A stretch of DNA of 64,000 nt from Volvox africanus (taxonomy: Eukaryota; Chlorophyta; Chlorophyceae; Chlamydomonadales; Volvocaceae). The notes below the pieces were generated by a model, which was not told where the DNA came from, searched no databases, and saw nothing but the letters and a program-made list of their open reading frames with translations. Shown here one piece after another: positions 55,977 to 64,000 of the stretch (position 1 is the stretch's first letter; every line of letters starts with the position of its first letter). Made by a program: the position numbers and the translations under genes. The stretch lies in the NCBI GenBank assembly GCA_030268105.1, contig BSDZ01000017.1, positions 2,026,001 through 2,090,000 of the forward strand, in the 5' to 3' direction.

Positions 55977-58900
55977 TTTCGAAATAGATGAGAAGATGAA
56001 GACTTGCTTGTTGATGAAGATTGAAGATGGTGATGACTAACCACAAGCAAGAAGAGGATTGACGTTTTGAAGTTGATGTCGTTGTCTCCTCAAATAGACA
56101 ACAATATGATCGCTCTGGGCCCTTAAAAAGACTGGATTATGAGGGTATCCGTACCAGTTTGCCACTTTCCGTACAATTGAATAGTACGAGAGCAAGTTGC
56201 AGGTAGCTGCCCGCTCACGCAGGGAGAGCCCTGCATCCAGGGGGGCCCCGTGAGCCAATGTTGGCGAGCGATGCATGCCGGTACGGGGCTCGTGACAGGT
56301 ACATAATCACTTACGTGTTTTAGAGTGATCGTAACCGAAATTAAGGTGCAAAAGGCATCATCGACCTATCTTAATCTTTCATCATGACAAATAAATATAA
56401 TATATAATATAAATCTCCAAGGAAATGTCGGGTATGAAGTAATGGAGGTGCCCAGCAGCAGCCATCAATTCATCCCCGATTTGGATGCTAGAACCAGCAA
56501 CAAAATTTGCACAACTAAGATATAAGTAGTTGTTCCTGTTATTACTGGAAACAGATGCAGCGCATCACCCTACCCCACGCATCATTGCATTACGGATGGC
56601 TGGACCACATACAGCGTGCGCGCCACCGCACAGCAGCACACAAAGGACGCGGGTCGCGACCAGCCGACCACGCGCGGTTTTTGTTTCGTTCAGCTAAAGA
56701 GTTGCAATGTCATTGTTAATTCGTTAATTTTCGTGCGGTCCAAATGATATCATCCGATTCAAGAAAATGGCCGGCCGCGGGCTTGCATTTTTATTTCGTT
56801 GCGATTGGCGAGTGATTTGAAACTGTGACTAAACTTGCATGCCGACATACATACAAATTACTGTTGTCCCAGCTACAAAATAAACAATTCTTATTAGTTA
56901 AGAGTTACATAAGTATAGCACGCCAGACCCCGCCAGAATGGGTTTCAAGCAGCTTTATGCCAGCTGGGGGTTATTGAAGACATAGTTCTATGTTCTATGT
57001 GTGTATGTGTGTGTATCCTATAGGGATGATTTTGAATTATATTTGGACACTAATCAGACTCTAAACTAATTGGCTGGTCTCGCCTCAAAACGGTCCATCT
57101 ATCGTCGGTTCTAAACGTTTCATCTATTCCGTCGTTGTCTGCGTTCCGTGCGTGATAGCGAGGTAGAGCTGGCTCAATAAAATGCCAGTTAAACATTTCA
57201 TTAATGCTTTGTTAATCAGCCCCCGACCTTACACGTGGCCCTTCCCATCGTGACAAAATGTACGGCCTAGGAACATCCGGTTACAAGCGGGTCGTCATCT
57301 GTACGATCGAAGTCCGAACACAGCCCACATGTGTGCATAACGAACGTCGTGGACTGGCGCATATTTATATGGCATCAAGTAGGCATTCCATCGCATTCCG
57401 GCTGTGCAGGAAGGGTTTCGGGTGGGTTCTACCTGGCAGGCGACGGGGGAATCGAACGAGCACCGATTTGCACACATCGGCGGAGCGTTGAATGCATCTC
57501 GTCGGTTTATTAGGCTCTCTACTACAAAGATTTTGACTTTGTGAAATATACTGTGTGATTAAGTACACGTGTTTATTGGTCTGGTTGCAATATTGTTGCT
57601 ATCCCAAAATGAGGGGGTACTAAAACATAGCAGCTACCAAAATTGCCCGACCCGCTGATACGGCGGGCCCTGTGCGTGGTATCGTCCTTTTGTCGCCGGG
57701 AAGGCAGAGGAGCTGCCTTACACCGAGCCCTTGGCGTCTCTCGCCAGCGCTGCTGCCGTGGAATGACCGTGGAAGTGGCTGCCGCCGAAGCAACGGCGGT
57801 CGCCATCTCAGCTGCTCTCAGACGTGAAGGCATAATACCTGAACTACAGAGGGCACGAAGAAAAAGCTCAGGGCAGCTGTACGACTGCCGTAAAATCTCC
57901 GCCAAGTCCCCACGATTCCTACGATCCGACTCATCATCAGTCGGAAACATACGGCAGAAATTGAAACCCAAAACCCCAAAACCCTGGACAGCTTAAACAA
58001 ACGTCCTCAGCCTACTGTCCCCCGCACCAGTTGGCCAGCGAAGGCCACGAACCACGAATACCAAACACGGTCATCCTTACGAGGTGGTACGGGGCTGAGG
58101 CTACAGTAGGTCCAAGAAACATAAGGGGGTGATCCTGATTCGCACAGATACGGTGTATTTTATCACCTCTTGCACGAAGAAGTTCTTCCGCCAACCGTCC
58201 GTTGCCCCATCCATGGGACGCAGGCGGATGTTGTCGAACATCGTCATGTACCTGGACCTGGACCTGGACCTGGACGTTTCGTGGAGCTCCGCTGAGCGGG
58301 CTGGAGGCTTGCTCATTAGGCTAGATCGGCTAGCGTATTCAAGTTTCTGGCGCAGGGGGATGCCACGGTGATCGTTTATTGGGTAGAGACCTTACTTCTG
58401 GGTGGTTTTTGAGCCTCCGGTTTTTTTTCACCAGCTTGGGCGGTGGTGTTTTTTTGGCTTGCGGCGCTCCTGTTCCCGTTTTTCCCCGCTGCGTTATTTG
58501 CCTATTTCGAACTAGTCTTCGTGTAAGTCGGGAAGCAAAAGGGGTGAGGGCTCACCAGGCCTTCCCCGCTTTTATTGCGTGAGACCGAGTGCGTGGGGGC
58601 GGCTCCTCTCGACTTGATGTATTTTTCTTGGATGTGCGGAACTTTGGTGACGGACTTCTTTGCCTGGCGGTTGCCGGCACTTCTTTCGTCCATCAACTGA
58701 GAAATCTAGACATGTTACCATTTATACTACTTCTAAAACTCACAAAACCTTATTTAGCAACCTAGCACAAGACATTGCGTAATTGATGCAACGAAGGATT
58801 TTAGCTATAATCTCATGCGATACAAGATTATGTCTATTTTCTAGGCAATATAGTGTAACATGTTTATGATATTATATACGAACAAGTCGCATCGGGGCAA

Positions 58901-59854
58901 ATCCGTGCTGTTCGCACGGTACCTTCCATCCTGTCATCTTAATAGGAGGTGTTCCATCGGCACAGTGATCCATCCCAACCTAGTTGGATGGATTGCCTAT
59001 CTCGACAGCGAGGGCCGAGGCCCTTCAGCAGACCTGTGAGGGCGAGGTCCCCCGGCTCAATTTTCGCCCTCCATCAGATGGCTTACCGCCATCTAGTCGC
59101 CAGATTGCATTTCAAGATGGCCTTTACTTGCAACACTTACACGAGGTCACTAACACATTTGGAAATTATGCCCCAAGCAAGGTTTCCAAGGTTTCCGTAA
59201 GAAAACAGTCGGGGCTTACTCCTCACTTTTCAATGGAAAGACAGAAAATTTTATCCTCCTGCTTCGGATGGACATTTTCATCTCCTGTGGCCATTGGGTG
59301 ATCGGACCATCTGCCGCGACTCTCTTCCCCCAAAAAAGTAACTTTTACTTGATTTTACTATAGATTTATTTATATTACAATACTGCATAAAAGTTCGACG
59401 TTATATGAACAGCAGCGTAATGAAGGCAATTCGCTGAGAGTACTCGTGACTTCGCGACACGGATTTCGTATTGCCCGTTAACAATAATTATACATTATAT
59501 AACTCTTGGCTACTAATACCTCCGTCAAAAGACACTCTTTTAATCCGATCCTTGATTTATTAAAATAGTTCAATGCACATAATGGCAAACAGCTACCACT
59601 TACAAAGCTGCTGAATATCGCAGCTATGGTACATTGAGCTCAAACGCACAGCATATATTTTCAATAAAACATTGTCTTAGACATGTACAGATCATTATAT
59701 TTTGCTCTACTTCTGTTGCAAGCAAAATTTAGAGGGATAAAATTTCTCGCTGCCGAAATCCTCAGCCCTTCACTTATTATGTAAGGATCACCGCAGTGTC
59801 CATTGATTACTTCAATTGATTAACCTCTAAGGATACTGCCTTTGTCTTCGGCAG
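55977..59854. other. Intergenic region, no supported gene
   Basis: The upstream flank of the 317-aa gene is AT-rich (for example 56391-56420, an AT-only TATAAT-like stretch). Two GC-richer islands have gene-like open frames on the minus strand (57573-57971, Arg-rich, with SSGIMPSRLRAAEM; and about 58129-58370, with MDGATDGWRKNFFVQEVIKY). I could not join these into a spliced model or name a family. They may be exons of a small gene or a decayed element. A hexamer repeat (CCTGGA x4) lies at 58252-58275 inside the second island. 58690-58870 and 59330-59820 are AT-rich and appear empty. Confidence 0.35.
57573..58370 (-). other. Possible minus-strand coding island, unassigned
   Basis: There are two open segments in different frames. 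One (58129-58370) includes KNFFVQEVIKY and could use a donor at TACACC|GTATCTG. The other (57573-57971) reads GDLAEILRQSYSCPELFLRA followed by an Arg/Ala-rich tail. The codon pattern is gene-like, but no start, stop or splice chain could be fixed. An exon pair, a pseudogene or a transposon fragment are all open. Confidence 0.2.
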
Positions 59855-62800
59855 GGTGGTGACTTTTGTGTTGGGATGGGCAATCTCGACGACCGACCGC
59901 TACAAGGTGAGGTCCACTGGGAGAGCGCATCATCATAAGTTAAAAAATTAGCTATGGTAAAATTATACAATTAGTGATCAACTGGATGCTTTCTGCTCGG
60001 ATTCGGAGGCCGTCCACTCCTGGCAGCCGTATCGCGCTGTCGCAGGAAATAAACCCTCCTGGTTTGACAGCCCTCCTTACCCGTTTCGCCCTTGTAAGAG
60101 GATGATCGTCCTACTGTAATGAACTCGTGAATGAAACCGCAATGAACTTGCTACACGAGTTATCAGCTTATATTTCTTCTCAAAGCCTAGCATGCCCGGG
60201 CCCCGCGGTCCCAGGTATTGATATTCGCCGATGGCAGCCATCATTTCATCCATGCCCAAGCCGACATCCTACGGCGTGCCGGCTGGAATGCCGGCATCCC
60301 CACATGCCTCTCTCCATTGGCCCGTGCTACGGAGTCTGAACTAGTTCAGCGACAGAGAGACCGTGAGGCTGCGCGCCGCCATGAGCTTTGGCAGCAAGAA
60401 CACTTCAGCCGCAATCGAAGCAGTATCCGCCAGGGCAATGACGGCCTGGTCACAGCGACAGACGATAGTCAGCAACGGCCTCAGTGGCAGCTGTTGAAAG
60501 GGTTTGGGGGCACTGAATGGATCTTCGCCAGTGGTAATCGAGGCAGCCTGGGAGAGCTGGTGGGGCGCGAGGTGGTTATGGCGCTCCTATCGGCCACCAA
60601 GAAGCCAGGCGTGTCTGAGGCGCTGGAGGGATGCAATTGGCAGGAAATGTGGGCCAGTGCCCTTCCCCTTACCATCAATAATATCTTCAACCAAATGCTG
60701 AGGTCTGTATATGTAGGCCGTCTGCCGTACATATGACGGTGTCGTCATATTCCTTGATGCACAGAACAATGCACGGACAGGGGATTGCCTGCGTTATACG
60801 CACCTGCCTACCGACGCACGCACCGGTCTGAAGACTAGCACGCGCCCATCCTACACAAACATGCTTATACACACGCGTGAAGCGGCGGCTTGGGAGGTGG
60901 ACAGGGTAGGGAACGCGGGATTTTACCTGTTGGAATAAGGATAGCAAGAGCAATAACGGGAACAGCTCCTTACCCGGCTCGCATTATGTTTTCCCATGCA
61001 CTCACAAACTCCAGCCTTTGCGTGGCCACGTTCGGCCTCTACCCTTGCCCCGGCTCTCAGATAAGTCACCTTCCTCACCTTAATACCCGATTTCCCCAGC
61101 CCAACGGCACTTTTAACTTTTGATGAGTGGCTCTTGATGGGCTCCTTCATCAACGCCACTCTTGAGGCAAGCGGCAAAAAGAACACTCTAGAGGTGAGGG
61201 ACGCGCTAGGAACGAGAAAGGGTCAGGGCAAGGTTGTAACATGATGCGGATAATGAGGAATGGTGAGGCGGACGCGCGTGCGTATATATGCATGCCGGAA
61301 CTTAAGATGGCATTGCAAGGAAGTAGGGCCAATAGGGTGATGGCGATGGGTTTGGGCTGAGACCTCCGACTCCACGACGCTCCTGCGCCCTAGGATGCGA
61401 GCTGTTAGTGTCGTAAGGGAAGCAACGAAACGGGTTGGCGGGTCAAGAACCCAGGATGCCGTCGTTGCAGTGCCGAGCGACGAGGGAGGAAGACTTTTAA
61501 AAAGCGCTGGTGGCCGCAGCAAAAATACAAGGGTGTAGAAATGTCTGGGACATCCGTGAAGGCAGTAGTTAAGGAGATAAGACAAAGTGTTTGGTGCGGG
61601 GTAGGTCGGCATGACCATGTCATGACTCGTTGAGAAGCTTTACATTTCCCCATGAGGCTCCATTTCCCGACTCCACCAAACCCCACCCTGCGTTCAACCT
61701 GCGGGCCCTGCAAACCCCACATCCCCCAATCTGTCAGGCCACCCTGGAACTTCTGATGCCCGTGATGCCCGTGTCAGGGATGCAACCCGGGTGGCTGGCG
61801 CTGGTGCCGGATACACCGCAGGTATCAGGACGCGTTGTGTACTCGGTGAAGCGCACACCCATGTTGTGTGGGGGAGGATGGCAGCTGCGGTATGGCAGAT
61901 ACCGCCACGAGGGGGACGGAGCGGGGAACGCAGCAAACGCAGGGGGCTTGGCGGCCAGAGTCCTCTGGGGACGAGAAACAGGTTGGGGAAGAGAGGCTTG
62001 GAACCAAATAGCAGCACGCATTGCTCAGCCGGCTAGCTGACTTCATCAGCCATTTTAGTCTTTCTGCTCGGCGCGCCTGACTTCCCATTGTACTGCGCTA
62101 GCGTGCGCAGGTATGGGCTCCTTCACTTCCATCTGGTGCCGATTTCCGTCTTACTCACCCTTTACTGCACTCATCGCTCACTCTGTTGTGCATCAGGTCC
62201 GCGCTTTCGCCGCTCACATGTCTGCCACTACACGTTTTTTCGACGACGTCTTCCTCGGGACTTATGACTCAGTAGCAGCAGCCATGGACGCAGTCGCGGT
62301 CGCCAAGACATCCCCCGCACCACGCGCGGCTGATGGGGCTAGTGCTGGTGAGATCAACAGCAACGCGAGCGGAGAAGCAGGCGGCAAGGGCCGACCTCGG
62401 CGGCGGCCGCTGGTAACTCCGGGGCGGCTGTGGGCGGTGATAGAATTTGTATCAGGTCCAGAGCCGGGGCGTGGAGTGGATTACGCCATCCGCATGAATG
62501 CGATGCACGTGCCCCGCACCTTCTCCAAACTGTCACCGGTGGGTTACATTGGGTGCGGCGCCTGGGTGTCAAGATGGAGACTCTGGGCTGTGGGGACCTG
62601 GGGCTAACCTAGGTGTTGTATGATGTCACGGGTTGTCCGTACAACAACAACAGGGAGGCTTCGGGAAACGCAAGTGAGAATAAAACCCTCATAAAAAACA
62701 ATGTGAAGATATGCAAGGATCGACAGTATCGCAAGGTCGTCTAAACGCCAGCGCGCCGTAAACCTGGAGAACACACGGGCATTGGGGGAAACGGTGAGTA

Positions 62801-62877
62801 TGTAGGAGTACGACGATAGGTCACCTTGCGTTTACACCTTATCCTGAACGATAGATGGATGGATGGATGGATGGATG

Positions 62878-62956
<79 letters not shown>

Positions 62957-64000
62957 GGGTAGATAGATAGATGGGTAGATAGATAGATGGGTAGATAGAT
63001 AGATGGGTAGATAGATAGATGGGTAGATAGATAGATGGGTAGATAGATAGATGGGTAGATAGATGGATGGATGGATGGATGGATGGGTAGATAGATGGAT
63101 GGATGGATGGATGGATGGATGGATGGATGGATGGATGGATGGATGGATGGATGGATAGATAGATCGATGGATAGATAGATAGATAGATAGATGGATAGAT
63201 AGATGGATGGGTAGATGGGTAGATGGGTAGATGGGTAGATGGATGCATAGGTAGACGGATGCATGGGTAGATGGATGCATGGGTAGATGGGTAGATGGAT
63301 GCATAGGTAGATGGATGGATGGATGGATGGATGGATGGATGGATACTTGTGGCTCCTTTGCACAGCCTAGGAACCCGTTCTTCTCGCCTGTAACCTTGGC
63401 ACCTATGTCGCGCTGCCGTACTCGCAGCTTGACTGCAAAACCTGCTCCAATGACTTTCTGCCGTATGTGGCTTCCGGCTTCTTGTCTTTACAGGTGGGGC
63501 TCTGGGTAGTGGTGAAATTGGAGCGAAGCAGGGAGTTGCTGGGGATGATATATCTTAGCAAGATCACCACTAGCAGGAGACTCAGGGAGGGGGCCGTGTC
63601 TTGTGAGATCCGTGTTGTGGGCTAGGGGACAACGCGGGCAGGCTTACGGCAAGAGCATGTTTTTCTGCATTCAGAGAATGCGGATAGGAGGTGGTCGCCG
63701 CGCTTGAAAACATTGATTGCTTTCACACCGGCATCCTTCTACATCCTCTACAGTTATCCACGAATACACACACGCGCAACCTACGGTGTCGTTACCGCCC
63801 CTCCCCTTCCAGTTTCGCACCCCTCCGTTTTCTTCCACCCGGCCTCCCCCCAGGCGGCTGTAAGTGGCTACGTGGTGGACTTGGGGGGACGGGGGCAAGG
63901 GTCCTTGAATGCGAGTGCAGGTGCTCGTGCGGTGGGGAGAAGTCCATTGTCGGAGGAGACCGCCTGGCTTCACAAGCCTGCTTTTGAAGCCACGGGGGAT
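59855..64000 (+). CDS. ABCA-type ABC transporter, N-terminal part, truncated by window end
   Basis: Phase-consistent exons are 59855-59906, 60215-60702, 61100-61193, 61738-61821, 62197-62538, 63371-63493 and from 63688, with a probable further exon from about 63852. The region corresponds to the large first extracytosolic loop of plant ABCA1-type full-size transporters. [31 protein letters not shown] with AIRMNA, and [10 protein letters not shown] followed by EVVAAL align with LAFAPDT, VVFHEQG-DYSIRLN and FSGFLTLQQVVDSF of Arabidopsis ABCA1 as I remember it. A hydrophobic segment [11 protein letters not shown] at the first recognised exon may be the end of TM1. Exon 60215-60702 ([20 protein letters not shown]...) has no match I know. 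The true start is upstream and unseen, and the nucleotide-binding domains lie beyond the window. Confidence 0.6.
62850..63344. repeat. GATA/GATG tetranucleotide array, ~490 bp
   Basis: An almost uninterrupted run of GATA, GATG and GGTA units includes about seven copies of a 16-bp higher-order unit (GATGGGTAGATAGATA, ~62955-63060). It lies in the intron between ABCA-like exons ending 62538 and starting 63371, only about 25 bp before the acceptor. The long Ser-Ile-His-Pro/Tyr-Leu frames on the minus strand are products of the repeat and not proteins. Confidence 0.95.

Noticed and set aside
57425..57500. tRNA-like T-loop (GTTCGATTCC on the minus strand)
   Set aside because: The five bases on each side do not form a T-stem, and no matching acceptor or anticodon arm could be drawn.
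58930..59300. 105-codon + strand frame near 59 kb
   Set aside because: Two frames are open in parallel, no homology is recognised and it cannot be joined in phase to the ABCA-like exon at 59855; left unassigned.
62741..63363. Three long minus-strand frames rich in Ser-Ile-His-Pro and Tyr-Leu
   Set aside because: These are direct translations of the GATA/GATG array. There is no start context or non-repeat sequence conserved with any protein.
1..64000. CRISPR arrays, operons, bacterial defence or phage modules
   Set aside because: No direct-repeat/spacer pattern, no polycistronic spacing and no ribosome-binding sites. The split genes and plant-type domains indicate a eukaryotic nuclear region.

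Overview
The window looks like nuclear DNA of a green alga, most likely a volvocine (Volvox/Chlamydomonas lineage). The genes carry many short, phase-consistent GT-AG introns, the exons are GC-rich, and the conserved domains are interrupted by long Ala/Gly/Ser/Pro/Gln low-complexity inserts. TGTAA motifs, the poly(A) signal typical of these algae, lie downstream of some genes, and the best protein matches are plant-type. I worked from remembered family sequences and hand-read splice sites. No search was run, so the species and the exact gene ends are inference.

Layout, left to right. (1) 1-254: possible 3' end of a + strand gene entering from outside, then about 1.6 kb with no gene seen. (2) 13931-2395, minus: a 13-exon gene for a 1,761-aa ankyrin-RCC1 protein with a BTB/BACK-like segment, orthologous in architecture to Arabidopsis At3g03790. 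(3) about 14963-32198, plus, divergent from (2): a PRT6/UBR-type N-recognin E3 ligase with UBR box, RING-H2 and C-terminal zinc-binding domain. (4) 34898-33639, minus: an unrecognised 188-aa secreted protein in four exons. (5) 48753-36104, minus: a 20-exon RTEL1-type DEAH iron-sulfur helicase of about 1,686 aa with a C-terminal RING-like finger. (6) 55976-51916, minus: an unrecognised 317-aa secreted or membrane-anchored protein in eight exons. (7) 59855 to the right edge, plus: the N-terminal part of an ABCA-type ABC transporter, cut by the window end.

The genes are independent eukaryotic units and not an operon. The two conserved neighbours (2) and (3) share an intergenic region of at most about 1 kb and may share a promoter. 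The GC-rich conserved genes contrast with the AT-rich stretches around 48.8-51.9 kb and 56-59.8 kb that flank the two unrecognised secreted-protein genes.

The most unusual items are a long near-perfect hairpin (about 160 nt) inside a PRT6 intron, three introns whose best models use GC donors, the two complete but unrecognised secreted-protein genes, and a GATA/GATG array of about 490 bp in the ABCA-like gene.
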